This document shows positions 8,206-16,975 of a DNA stretch of 64,000 bases, piece by piece. Below the pieces are notes generated by a model, which had not been told where the DNA came from, searched no databases, and was given only the letters and a program-made list of their open reading frames with translations. The position numbers were made by a program, and so were the translations under genes. Location of the stretch: the NCBI RefSeq assembly GCF_001306035.1, contig NZ_LGCM01000060.1:1-64000 (forward strand). Direction: 5' to 3'. Positions within the stretch are counted from its first letter, which is position 1. Each line of letters starts with the position of its first letter. Source of the DNA: Levilinea saccharolytica (GTDB taxonomy: Bacteria; Chloroflexota; Anaerolineae; Anaerolineales; Anaerolineaceae).

Positions 8206-9779
8206 ACACACCCCCCTCACCGACCCCTCCCCCCGCCGCCGATTGGGCCAGCCGTTACCGCACCTTGCTGGAAAACCGGCTGCGGTGGGCGGTGGAAAGT
8301 CTGCCCCCTGCTGGTCAGCCGCCTGCGGATCTTCAGCCCCATCTCTCCAGCCTGCTCACCCTGCTGTCCGAAGCCGGCCAGCAGCTTGGCCCCCACCCCC
8401 TCAGTGTGCAGTTGACCCTGGGGCTGCACCCCTGGCCGCTGCGCTGGGGCATGTGGCCCGCCTGGGATGCGGCTTTGCGCACTGCCGCTCAGGCCGCTGC
8501 CGCCCTGGGCCTGGCGGATCAGCAAGCCTATTTGTTCACCGCCCTGGCCGAGCTGCAAATTGCCCGCGGCGTGCTGCCCCAGGCCGTGGAATTCGCATTT
8601 CAGGCCCTCAAAATCGCTCGATCCCAACACGCCCTGCCGCCCTTCGCCGCCGCAGCCAGCGCCCTGCTGTTGACCCTACGCACCCAGGGGGAAAATATTG
8701 ACGCCGTCCACCACCTGAATGAATTTCAAAGTGAGGTGGAACATTGGTCACCGCCGCCAGACCCCCAGGATCTCCTGGAAGCCCGCGCGCGTTTGAATCT
8801 GCACCGCGCCGCCTTGCTGCGCATTGAAAGCCGTCTAACCGAGGCCCTGCATGCCGCCCATGCCGCGCTCATCGCCCTTTCCTCCCGCCCCAAGCAAGAC
8901 CCGCTCTTCACCGAAGCGCTCCAGATGCGCGGTACCCTGTATTGGGCGCGCGGAGAGCACCACCTGGCTGCCCTGGATTTTCGGCGCGCTGCTGATATTT
9001 TGGATCAATTGGGGGATCCGTTCGAGGCGGTCAATGTGCGCGGCGATCTCGGCCTCATTCATTGGAGCATGGCCGAATACGACACCGCCGAAGCGCTCAT
9101 CCGCCAGAGCGTCATCGTCTGCGAACAAAGCGATGCGCAGTGGCGCCTGGTTCGTTCGGTGGGCAACCTGGTGGCCGTGCAGCTTTCCCGCGGCCGCCTG
9201 TTGGACGCACTGGAATACGACCGCCGCCATATCGAGACCGCCCAGCGCATTGGCGACGCTGGCGAACTGGCCCGCGCCGTTGGCAACCGCGGCAGCATCC
9301 TGCTGTATTTGGGGCGCTGCTCCGAGGCCCTCCCCGACTTGCTGAAGACTCTGGCGCAATTCCGCACAATGGGCCGTCAGGAGCTGGTGGCGTTGAGCTG
9401 TATTGAACTAGGATTGTGTTACGCCGGATTAAATAACACCACCTTGGGTCTGTACTACACTCAAAAAGCCCAAAGTATTTCTGGAACGCTGAAAGAACAG
9501 CTCGCATTGCAGATCCACTGGCGCCGCGGAATGGCCTTCCTGCATCCCCCGCATCAAGCCGTTCCCTGGCTGGAAGAAGCCCTGGCCGTGGCGCGGGAGA
9601 CCCGCCGCCCCTTTGATGAGGCCGCCTGTTTGCTGGACCTGGGGGGCAAGCAAAACACACCCGAACAAGCCTCGCCCTACTGGCTGGAAGCGGAAAAGAT
9701 CCTCACCCGCATTGGCGCTCAAAACTGGCTCAGCGGTCAAACCCCCATCCGTCCGCCCTTTCTCATGTTGGCCCTCTAA
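8202..9779 (+). CDS. TPR-repeat protein, partner of the NB-ARC ATPase
   Basis: The protein has 525 residues, almost entirely helical, with several tetratricopeptide-like units. Examples are ALQMRGTLYWARGEHHLAAL, VRGDLGLIHWSMAEYDTAEA and AVGNRGSILLYLGRCSEALP in the second half. The N-terminus is Pro-rich without signal peptide or membrane segment, so it is cytoplasmic. The ATG overlaps the NB-ARC stop (ATGA at 8202-8205), which couples translation. This is the layout expected for the sensor half of an NLR-like protein. Its 3' end faces the end of the minus-strand glycan locus with only nine bases between stop codons. Confidence 0.8.
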   Translation: MNTPPSPTPPPAADWASRYRTLLENRLRWAVESLPPAGQPPADLQPHLSSLLTLLSEAGQQLGPHPLSVQLTLGLHPWPLRWGMWPAWDAALRTAAQAAAALGLADQQAYLFTALAELQIARGVLPQAVEFAFQALKIARSQHALPPFAAAASALLLTLRTQGENIDAVHHLNEFQSEVEHWSPPPDPQDLLEARARLNLHRAALLRIESRLTEALHAAHAALIALSSRPKQDPLFTEALQMRGTLYWARGEHHLAALDFRRAADILDQLGDPFEAVNVRGDLGLIHWSMAEYDTAEALIRQSVIVCEQSDAQWRLVRSVGNLVAVQLSRGRLLDALEYDRRHIETAQRIGDAGELARAVGNRGSILLYLGRCSEALPDLLKTLAQFRTMGRQELVALSCIELGLCYAGLNNTTLGLYYTQKAQSISGTLKEQLALQIHWRRGMAFLHPPHQAVPWLEEALAVARETRRPFDEAACLLDLGGKQNTPEQASPYWLEAEKILTRIGAQNWLSGQTPIRPPFLMLAL

Positions 9780-9788
9780 CGCACCTGT

Positions 9789-10559
9789 TTACTCTGTGCG
9801 CAGCCGCTGCCGTCTGCGCCAGCGGATCAGCGGGCCCACCAGCTTGCGCACCCAGTATTTGGCGTAAATCACCGAAAACACCGAGCCGCCCTCGCGCCGG
9901 TGCACGCGCAGCATCTCTGGCCAGCAGCGGTCGTCCGCCGCGATGGTTTTGGCCTCGCCGTGCAGCCGGAAATTGGCCCACACCTTGCCCGGCAGATACG
10001 CCACCGCTGCCAGCCGCGCCAGCCGCACCCACAAATCGTAATCCATCGCGAAGTAAAAGCTGGGGTCCAGCGGCCCCACCTGGCGCCATAGATCCGCCCG
10101 GAAGAAAGCCGCCTGCTGGGGCACATGCACATACCCCTGCCGCAGCCGCCGGTAATCGGTCTGCGCCGCCGGAAAACGGCCAATCGCCGCCCCCTGTGCG
10201 TTGATAAAGTTGGCATCCCCATACACCAGCCCCACCTCGGGGTGGGCCTGCAGATATTCCACGGCCTGCCGCACGGCCCCCGGCTCATAGGTGTCGTCCG
10301 AATTCAGCCAGGCCAAAATCTCCCCCTGCGCCCGCGCGAAGCCTTTGTTAATCGCGTCCGTCTGCCCGCGGTCCTTCTCCGAAACCCAGCCCGCCAGCCG
10401 CGGCGCGTAGCGCTGGATGATCTCCCGGCTGCCGTCGGTGGAGCCGCCGTCCATCACCCAATATTCCAGATCCGGGTAATCCTGCTCCAGCACCGAACGG
10501 AGGGTCGCCTCTAAAAACGGCGCCTGCTGATAGGAGGGGGTCACAATACTGACGCGCAT
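9789..10559 (-). CDS. Family 2 glycosyltransferase
   Basis: A 256-residue GT-A fold inverting glycosyltransferase. Nucleotide-sugar binding motifs are visible: VTPSYQQ at residues 6-12, DGGSTDGS near 37-44, EKDRGQTDAINKG, and the metal-binding NSDD near 85-88. It has no membrane segment and should act at the cytoplasmic face. It is the last gene of the long minus-strand glycan locus, and its start overlaps the stop of the preceding GT-C gene by one base. It resembles the GT2 at 14411-15370 in layout and motifs. Donor and acceptor are unknown. Confidence 0.85.
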   Translation of the reverse strand: MRVSIVTPSYQQAPFLEATLRSVLEQDYPDLEYWVMDGGSTDGSREIIQRYAPRLAGWVSEKDRGQTDAINKGFARAQGEILAWLNSDDTYEPGAVRQAVEYLQAHPEVGLVYGDANFINAQGAAIGRFPAAQTDYRRLRQGYVHVPQQAAFFRADLWRQVGPLDPSFYFAMDYDLWVRLARLAAVAYLPGKVWANFRLHGEAKTIAADDRCWPEMLRVHRREGGSVFSVIYAKYWVRKLVGPLIRWRRRQRLRTE

Positions 10560-12094
10560 CAGGGAGCCTGCTTCAGATCGTAGATGAGCACATCACCGCT
10601 CGATTCGATCAGCCGGTAATTTTCATCCAGAATCTTCTTTAGTTCCGGTTGGTGATCCAATTCGCCCAGCAGGGTCACCACAAACAGATCTTTACCCGCG
10701 GTGACTTCGTCAAACAAAGCACGCATGTCAAATTCCTGCCCGGCCAGTTCGCGGTAGCTGAAATCGCCGGAGGTCATCCAGTTGGTCGTGTCCACCCAGC
10801 CCCAATAGCTCAGGCGAAAGCCGTAGTCCTGGGTCAGCCCCACCACCGCCCGGTCGCGCCCCAGCCGTTCGCCTAACTTTTCCCAAAAAACCGCCTCCTG
10901 GCGGTAATCCTGCCGCTTCAGGCTCACGCGCGCATCCCAGGCCTTAATCGTCAGACCGTACAGCAGCACCCCCACCACCGCCAGGGATACTAGCACCCGC
11001 GGCCCGCGCAGCGCCCGAAACAGTGCCGCCGCCCCGGCCGCCAGCCCCAGCGCCGCCAGCGGGATCAACGGCAGCTGGTAATAGTCATGGGTAGAAATGT
11101 GGTGCGGCAGGGTCAACCCGTACAGAAAATAGCCCACCCAGGCCCCCAGCAGCATGGCCCGTGCGCGCGAATCTTTGATGGTAAACGTTCCCAACAGCGC
11201 CAGTAAAAACCACTCAAACCCCACCGTGCTGGCAATTTGTCCGTTCCAGCGCAGGTAAAAGACCGGATCCAACCACATCTGCGGGAAAAAGCGCAGGCTG
11301 AACTGGCTTTGCAGCTCGCCAGAAATATACACACCATAAATGTGAAACAGGGCGTAGGGGAGCACGGTCAGCACCGCCGCCAGCCACACCTGCCCATCCC
11401 GTAGGGCGCGCCGCAGCCCCCAGCCTGCCAGCACCAACCCCACCAGCCCGCCGCCCACGAAGAACACCGCTGTGCTCTTGATGAAAATAGCCAGGCCGCA
11501 CAGAATCCCCGCCAAAGCAGCCCGCCCCCAACTGGGACGCATCTGCCAGCGCAACGCCGCCCACAGCGCCCAGATGATGGCCGCCGTCAGCAGCGGGTCC
11601 GGCTGGAAAGCCCGGCTGGCCAGCACCGCATAGGGCAGCACCAGGAAATAAGCCGCCCCCACCAGCCCCCCGTCTGGCCCGGTCAGGGTCTTGGCCAGCA
11701 GAAAAATGCCCGCCCCGCCCAGCATCCAGAAGAAGATGGAAAACAGGCGCGGCAGCCGCAGATCCACCTGCCCCGCGGCCAGATAGGCCTGCGCCGTCAG
11801 CCATTCCATCACCGGCGGTTCAATCAGGCCCTCTTTTTTCCACTGCTGATAAGACATTTCCCGCTGCCAATCGGGCACGTCCGGCAGGGATTGGTAGGCC
11901 ATCCCGCGCGCCATCAGCATGGAATGCAACTGCCGGGTGGGGTGAAAATCCAACGGGGCGTCCCCCAGATCGTACAGCCGCACCGCCAGTCCCAGCCCGA
12001 AGATCAGCGCCAGACCCACGAACAGCATCCACCGTCGCGGGGCCAGCCGCGGGGTCTCCGTCTGCGAAGAAACGTCCATAACCTGCTCAGCCAT
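10559..12094 (-). CDS. GT39/PMT-like membrane glycosyltransferase (tandem copy 2)
   Basis: A 511-residue polytopic membrane protein. The start at 12094 follows the upstream stop by 11 bases and has an AGAGGGAG ribosome binding site. Just after the first helix comes RLYDLGDAPLDFHPTRQL, an acidic first outer loop as in GT-C enzymes of the ArnT/PMT type, which move sugars from polyprenyl phosphate carriers. The adjacent upstream gene has PPLDFHPTRQL in the same place and a matching C-terminal segment (DHQPELKKIL versus DAQPELKQIL), so the two are tandem paralogues. The substrate is unknown. Confidence 0.75.
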   Translation of the reverse strand: MAEQVMDVSSQTETPRLAPRRWMLFVGLALIFGLGLAVRLYDLGDAPLDFHPTRQLHSMLMARGMAYQSLPDVPDWQREMSYQQWKKEGLIEPPVMEWLTAQAYLAAGQVDLRLPRLFSIFFWMLGGAGIFLLAKTLTGPDGGLVGAAYFLVLPYAVLASRAFQPDPLLTAAIIWALWAALRWQMRPSWGRAALAGILCGLAIFIKSTAVFFVGGGLVGLVLAGWGLRRALRDGQVWLAAVLTVLPYALFHIYGVYISGELQSQFSLRFFPQMWLDPVFYLRWNGQIASTVGFEWFLLALLGTFTIKDSRARAMLLGAWVGYFLYGLTLPHHISTHDYYQLPLIPLAALGLAAGAAALFRALRGPRVLVSLAVVGVLLYGLTIKAWDARVSLKRQDYRQEAVFWEKLGERLGRDRAVVGLTQDYGFRLSYWGWVDTTNWMTSGDFSYRELAGQEFDMRALFDEVTAGKDLFVVTLLGELDHQPELKKILDENYRLIESSGDVLIYDLKQAP

Positions 12095-12105
12095 GCTCCC
12101 TCTGC

Positions 12106-13617
12106 TCACTTCGCCTCCGGCAGCGGGTTTTGCAGATCGTACAGCACAAAACCGTTGCCTTCCGCAAATATGGGGTAATGTTCGGTCAAAATTTGTTTTA
12201 ATTCCGGCTGCGCATCCAGCTCGCTGAAAGCGGTCACCAGGAAATACTGGCGGCCCTCCGTCAGGCTGGCAAACGCCTCCAGCGGATCGCCGGCCTCGCT
12301 GCCCGCCATCGAGAACAGCTTGAGATCCGCGCCAGCCGGCCACGACGCCGCGATGCTGCGCCAACCGTAATAGCGCAGACGCATGCCGTAATCGGCGGTC
12401 AGCGCCACCACCGAGCTGCCCGCCGGGATGGCCTCGCCCACCCGCCGCCAGCTTTCCGGCTCGTAGGGGTAATTTTTGGCCACCAGGGTCGAGCGCGCCA
12501 CGAACAAAGCATAGCCCGCCGCCGCCAACACCACCCCCAAAGCCGCCAGCCGCCAGACCCAGGCTTCCTGTTTCAGCCGTTCCACCACCGGCGCAGCCAA
12601 GAAAGGCAGACTCAGCCCAATCAGCGCCACCAGCGGTAAATGATAATATTCGTGGGTGGTGTACTGGTAAGGGAACAGCAGCCCGTACAGCGCGTAACCC
12701 GCCCACCACCCGATGAGCAGCGGTTTATGCTCGCGCCCCGCCAACAGCGTCCCCAGCAGCGCCGCCGGTAGGTAGGCCAGGCCGGTCAGCCCCTTCACCA
12801 TCGCCAGCCAATCCGCGTAGAAATTGGTGGTCAGCACCAGCCCCGAAAGGGCTACGGTCCAAAACGACAGGAAGTCGCCGCTGCGCTGTGCGTTGAAACC
12901 CAGGTACAGAATCAGCACCGGCGCCGCGCTCAGGGCGGCCAACGCCCAGGTCTGCGGACGTTTCAGCATCTTGCCCAACCCGCCCGCCAGCATCACCGCC
13001 GCCAGCACCGGCAGCAGGAAAAAGCCCGCCACCACCTTCACCAACAGCGCCATTCCCGTCAGCCCGCCGGTGATCAGCGCCCAGCGCCATTGATCAGGCG
13101 CGGCCTGCCAGCGCCGCAGCCCCCAGGTGGCCAGCAGCATCCACATCACCATCCACGGCTCCGGCTGGAAGGAACGGCTGGCAATTACCCCAAAGGGCAG
13201 GCACAGATAAAACAACAGTCCCAGCCAGCTGGCCCAAAACGGCACCGCCCCGCGCAAAATTTGCAGCAGAGCCGCCCCACCGATCAGCCAGAAGAGGGCG
13301 TTCATCACCCGCGCCGCCCACAGCGCTTCTTTTCCCAACAGGGCATACACCCCACCCACCAACGTCTCCAAAATAGGCGGTTCGTAGGTCTCCAATTGCG
13401 CCAAAGCCTGTGCAGCCTCGCGCTGCTGCGGGTCTGCGTCCGGCGAAAGCTGATAATACACACTGCGCGCCAGGATGGCCGAGCGCAGCTGCCGCGTGGG
13501 GTGAAAATCCAGCGGCGGGTCGTACAGATCCACCAGGCGCACGCCGAAGCCCGCCAGGCACACCAATACCACCAGCACCGTCTGCCAACCCCTGGCCCAC
13601 AGCCGTGAAAGACTCAC
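12106..13617 (-). CDS. GT39/PMT-like membrane glycosyltransferase (tandem copy 1)
   Basis: A 503-residue polytopic membrane protein. The GTG start at 13617 is chosen because AGGAGG sits six bases upstream and it overlaps the FkbM gene stop. The first outer loop carries LYDPPLDFHPTRQL, shared with the downstream paralogue. Roughly ten hydrophobic helices are followed by a soluble C-terminal region ending LYDLQNPLPEAK. GT-C enzymes of this type act on the outer face of the membrane with lipid-linked sugar donors. Role in modifying the glycan made by this locus is inferred from position. Confidence 0.75.
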   Translation of the reverse strand: MSLSRLWARGWQTVLVVLVCLAGFGVRLVDLYDPPLDFHPTRQLRSAILARSVYYQLSPDADPQQREAAQALAQLETYEPPILETLVGGVYALLGKEALWAARVMNALFWLIGGAALLQILRGAVPFWASWLGLLFYLCLPFGVIASRSFQPEPWMVMWMLLATWGLRRWQAAPDQWRWALITGGLTGMALLVKVVAGFFLLPVLAAVMLAGGLGKMLKRPQTWALAALSAAPVLILYLGFNAQRSGDFLSFWTVALSGLVLTTNFYADWLAMVKGLTGLAYLPAALLGTLLAGREHKPLLIGWWAGYALYGLLFPYQYTTHEYYHLPLVALIGLSLPFLAAPVVERLKQEAWVWRLAALGVVLAAAGYALFVARSTLVAKNYPYEPESWRRVGEAIPAGSSVVALTADYGMRLRYYGWRSIAASWPAGADLKLFSMAGSEAGDPLEAFASLTEGRQYFLVTAFSELDAQPELKQILTEHYPIFAEGNGFVLYDLQNPLPEAK

Positions 13618-13618
13618 C

Positions 13619-14410
13619 CTAAGCCTCCTCGCCGCGCACAAACAAGGCGTCCGCCTGCAAAACCGAACCGTCCACCGGCGAAAGCAGGCTGTCAAAACCG
13701 CCCGCGTAGCGGAAGCCCTGGGTCTTGAGCAGCGTGTTCAACCGCGAAAAGCTCACCTGCCCCTGATACAGCGGCTGAAAAGACACTTCGCTCAGGATCA
13801 CATCCACCTGGCGCAGGGTCTCCGCCGCGCCGCTGAGGGCCTGTTCCTCATAGCCCTGCACATCCAGCTTCAGCAGCACCGGCCCGCGCAATTCCATGCG
13901 CGGCAGGAAGTCATCCAACCGTCCCACGGCTACGCGCACTTCCTGCACCCCCGCGGTGTGGGGGAAAGTGCGCTTGTGCAGTTCGTCCATGGGCAGCGCC
14001 GACGAAGAGGGTGAAAAGCTGCTGCGGTAAAAGCTGATCTCGCCGCTTTCGGCCCCCAGGGCCGTATGAAAGGCGGTGAAGCGCGGCAGATGCGCCAGGT
14101 TGCGCGTCAATTGCTCATAATGATCCGGCAGCGGCTCAAAGGCGTAAATCTGCGCCTCCGGCAGCAGGGCGTGAACGGCCAGCGAAAACGCCCCAATGTA
14201 CCCGCCCACATCCAGCACCGTTTGAAAGCCCTGGTGTTCAAACCAGCGCCGGTGGCGGCGCAGGTGGGCCAATTCGCGCACCAGCGGGCGGCGCGTCAGC
14301 GTCCACTTCGCCAGGCGGCCAAAATCCTGCGGGAAGGCCAGAGGGGTCACCAGATATTCCAGCGCCTTTTCAACTTTTTCCGGAAGCGAATCCAGCATAC
14401 GTTCTCCCAT
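13619..14410 (-). CDS. FkbM-family methyltransferase
   Basis: A 263-residue SAM-dependent methyltransferase. It shows the glycine-rich motif VLDVGGYIGAFS, the acidic residue in YAFEPLPDHYEQL, and the FkbM hallmark LKLDVQGYEEQAL. FkbM enzymes O-methylate sugars or polyketides. In glycan loci they typically methylate sugar hydroxyls. The start lies immediately after the upstream GT2 stop codon, and its stop overlaps the GTG of the downstream GT-C gene, so it is tightly coupled within the operon. Confidence 0.85.
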   Translation of the reverse strand: MGERMLDSLPEKVEKALEYLVTPLAFPQDFGRLAKWTLTRRPLVRELAHLRRHRRWFEHQGFQTVLDVGGYIGAFSLAVHALLPEAQIYAFEPLPDHYEQLTRNLAHLPRFTAFHTALGAESGEISFYRSSFSPSSSALPMDELHKRTFPHTAGVQEVRVAVGRLDDFLPRMELRGPVLLKLDVQGYEEQALSGAAETLRQVDVILSEVSFQPLYQGQVSFSRLNTLLKTQGFRYAGGFDSLLSPVDGSVLQADALFVRGEEA

Positions 14411-15370
14411 TCAGTCCAAATTGGGCGGCAGCCGCCGCGTTGTGCGCGCGCTGCGCTGGCGGTCGAACCACGTGCGCAGCCGCGCCCCGCCCATCCCCGC
14501 TGCGCAAGTGTAGGCGATCCGTTTCCAATCGGCCATCGCCGTGGGGATGTGCAGCCGCGCACAGGCCGCATACGCCCGCAGCGCGCCCCCATAGTCGCCC
14601 CCCTCCGACAGGTAACGACCATTCAGCCGCTGCGCCCCCGCCAGAATGCGCTTGCGATCTTTGCGGAAATGCGCCCGCAGCCCATCCTGCCACTGCATCC
14701 AGGCGGCGATGTCCAGCGCCTCGCGCCCAAAAGCCGCCGCCTGGGCCACGTTCTTAGCCTCGGCGTGAAAACGAGCCGCCGCCCACAGCTCCGGCACATA
14801 CTGTGCCCCGGCGGCAGCCGCCATGCGGATCCATAATTGGTGATCCAGCAGGTAATGGTAGCGCACGTCCAGATACCCCACCCGCCGCAGCGTCTCACGC
14901 CGCATAAACACCGCTGGTTGGCCGATGATCTGGAAACGCAGCAGCCCCTCCAGGCCCCAGTTACCGTAGCTCAGGCGGTTGGTAGGCTGACCGGCCCCGT
15001 CCACCGCCAGCACATCCCCATACACCAGACCCACTCGCGGCTGGTGCAGAAGGGTTTCCACCGCGGCCTTAAAGGCCCCCGGCAGATAATAATCATCCGA
15101 ATTGATCCATGCTACAAAATCACCCGTGGCCCGCCGCAAACCCTTGTTAATCGCCTCGGCCTGCCCGCGGTCCGGCTCCGAAACCCACCACGCCAGACGT
15201 TTGGCGTACTTGCGGATGATCTCTGGGCTTTCATCGCTGGACCCGCCGTCCACCACAAAATATTCCAGGTTAGGGTAGCCCTGATCCAGAACAGAACGGA
15301 TGGTCTGTTCCAGATAAGCTCCCTGGTTAAAGGAGGGGGTCACAATCGTCAGGCGCGGCCAGGCAGGCAT
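14411..15370 (-). CDS. Family 2 glycosyltransferase
   Basis: A 319-residue GT-A glycosyltransferase. Motifs are IVTPSFNQGAYLEQTIRSVL at the N-terminus, VVDGGSSDES, EPDRGQAEAINKGLRRATGD and the metal-binding INSDDYY. It is about 60 residues longer than the GT2 at 9789-10559, the extra part being a basic C-terminal tail that may bind membrane lipid. The stop abuts the FkbM gene start. Donor and acceptor are unknown. Confidence 0.85.
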   Translation of the reverse strand: MPAWPRLTIVTPSFNQGAYLEQTIRSVLDQGYPNLEYFVVDGGSSDESPEIIRKYAKRLAWWVSEPDRGQAEAINKGLRRATGDFVAWINSDDYYLPGAFKAAVETLLHQPRVGLVYGDVLAVDGAGQPTNRLSYGNWGLEGLLRFQIIGQPAVFMRRETLRRVGYLDVRYHYLLDHQLWIRMAAAAGAQYVPELWAAARFHAEAKNVAQAAAFGREALDIAAWMQWQDGLRAHFRKDRKRILAGAQRLNGRYLSEGGDYGGALRAYAACARLHIPTAMADWKRIAYTCAAGMGGARLRTWFDRQRSARTTRRLPPNLD

Positions 15371-15376
15371 ATCGGT

Positions 15377-16195
15377 TTATCCGTGGAACAGGCTGTTGTA
15401 ATCCACCCGCGGAAAGACGCGCAGCTTGCCGCCCACCGTGGCGTCAATGATCTCCCGCCCGGCGGCCTGATAGGCCTGTTTCGCCATACCGTAGGCCAGT
15501 TCGGAGGTCTCCAAATCCGGCAGCTGCCAGCGGAAGCCCTTGCCAAAATAGCTGGGGGAGAAATGGTTGGGGTCGTCCCCTTCGGATACCACCGTGGTGT
15601 TGGGCTTACCCTGGGTCACAAAATTGTGATCCACGCCAATCAGCACCACCTGCTGAAAGCCCAGGAAAAAGGCCAGCTGCATGGCCACATAGGTGACGGT
15701 CGCGCCCTCCCACAGCCGCCGCGCAGCGTTCTTTTGAAAGCCCGCGCCGGTGTAGGTGGTGTACAGGAAATACAGGTCGTCTTCGGGCCGCAGCCAGCGC
15801 CGCGCCCGCCAGGAAACAAACCGCGGCAGCTTCAACGCCTGAATGTCTGTGGCACACTGTTCCACCACCAGATCGTTGACCGACAGGTAATAGCTGGTGG
15901 AAAAGCCCAGTTCCGGGTACATCAGGTAAATACGGTTCATGCCGATGCTGAACTCGCCTTTGAGCTTGCTCAAATCCGTCTCGCGCAGACTGGGGCCGTT
16001 GCCGATGATAAAGCAGCGTTCGCCCTTGCGGCTGTCCTTCAGAGCCGCCATGCGCCGCATGGTATCGCGCCGCCAGGGGTGAAAAGTGGCTTCCGGCCAG
16101 CCTTTGGAGCGCTGCAGCGCGTCCAGGCTCTGCCCGCCCGCCCGGATGAGGGTCGGCGGCAGGATTTTTTTAAGGGTTTCTTTAATCGTGCTCAT
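15377..16195 (-). CDS. DUF115 / MptE-like protein
   Basis: A 272-residue soluble protein. The motif CFIIGNGPSL (about residues 60-69) is the signature of the DUF115/MptE-like fold, which includes the Maf motility accessory proteins that transfer nonulosonic acids to flagellins and archaeal pterin pyrophosphokinases. A second conserved stretch is QQVVLIGVDHNF, typical of the same family. The ATG overlaps the preceding SDR stop (ATGA). In a locus with two nonulosonic acid synthases, a role in transferring or processing such sugars is possible but unproven. Confidence 0.65.
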   Translation of the reverse strand: MSTIKETLKKILPPTLIRAGGQSLDALQRSKGWPEATFHPWRRDTMRRMAALKDSRKGERCFIIGNGPSLRETDLSKLKGEFSIGMNRIYLMYPELGFSTSYYLSVNDLVVEQCATDIQALKLPRFVSWRARRWLRPEDDLYFLYTTYTGAGFQKNAARRLWEGATVTYVAMQLAFFLGFQQVVLIGVDHNFVTQGKPNTTVVSEGDDPNHFSPSYFGKGFRWQLPDLETSELAYGMAKQAYQAAGREIIDATVGGKLRVFPRVDYNSLFHG

Positions 16196-16956
16196 TCTGT
16201 GCTCAGCCGCGCCGTGGCGCCCCCATCCACAATTAACGCCTGACCGGTCATAAACGACGACTGCCGCCCGTCCGCCAGGAAATAAATAGCGCTGGCAATC
16301 TCCTGCGGCTGGCCGACGCGGCCGTTCACCGTCTTGCGCGCCAAATTTTCCAAACGGTCGCTCATCGATTCCCCGCCCACATGCCCGCGGTTCAGCCCTG
16401 CCCGCAGCATGGGGGTGTCCACTGCGCCGGGGAGAATGGCGTTCACGCGGATGTTCTGCGGCGCAAATTCAATCGCCATGGCGCGTGTCAGCGCCAACAG
16501 GCCGCCTTTGCTGGCCGCATATGCGGCGATATTGGCCGAGGTGGCCACCGCGTGCACCGAAGACACGTTCACAATCGCCCCGCCGCCCGCCGCCACCAGC
16601 AGCGGATAGGCCAGTTTGGCCCCCAAAAACACCGAACGCAGGTTGGAAGCCATCACCAGATCCCATTCTTCCACGCTGGTTTCCACCAGCGGTCGGGTGA
16701 TCTGCATGGCGGCGTTATTCACCACCACATCCAGCACCCCCGCGAAGGCCGATGCCTGCTGGTAAATGGTCTCAATATCCTGAGGGTTGGAAATATCCGC
16801 GCGAATAAACAAACCGTTTTCCGGAAAACCCGCGCCAAAATCCGCGCGGTCCACCCCCACCACGCGCCAGCCGGCCTGAGCAAAATAGGCCACGGTCGCC
16901 CGCCCCACACCGCCAGCCGCCCCTGTGATCAGCATCACTCGTTGTCGTTCTTCCAT
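16192..16956 (-). CDS. Short-chain dehydrogenase/reductase
   Basis: A 254-residue classical SDR. The start at 16956 has AAGGGAG upstream; earlier in-frame starts would overlap the upstream gene. Features are the NAD(P)-binding LITGAAGGVGRA, NNAAM, catalytic Ser in VNVSSVHAV, YAASKGG with Tyr and Lys, and the C-terminal FMTGQALIVDGG. It probably oxidises or reduces a sugar or sugar-acid intermediate. It sits between a GT-C gene and the DUF115 gene, with an ATGA overlap to the latter. Substrate cannot be told. Confidence 0.8.
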   Translation of the reverse strand: MEERQRVMLITGAAGGVGRATVAYFAQAGWRVVGVDRADFGAGFPENGLFIRADISNPQDIETIYQQASAFAGVLDVVVNNAAMQITRPLVETSVEEWDLVMASNLRSVFLGAKLAYPLLVAAGGGAIVNVSSVHAVATSANIAAYAASKGGLLALTRAMAIEFAPQNIRVNAILPGAVDTPMLRAGLNRGHVGGESMSDRLENLARKTVNGRVGQPQEIASAIYFLADGRQSSFMTGQALIVDGGATARLSTE

Positions 16957-16975
16957 TCGTATCGCTCCCTTTCGG

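Noticed and set aside
12095-12709. N-terminal extension of the GT39-type protein upstream of 12094
   Set aside because: It would overlap the paralogous upstream gene by 600 bases, shows no homology, and a good ribosome binding site marks 12094.
14837-16243. Long plus-strand open frame across the GT2 and DUF115 genes
   Set aside because: Composition rich in His, Gln and Arg is typical of antisense frames; the minus-strand genes carry clear family motifs.
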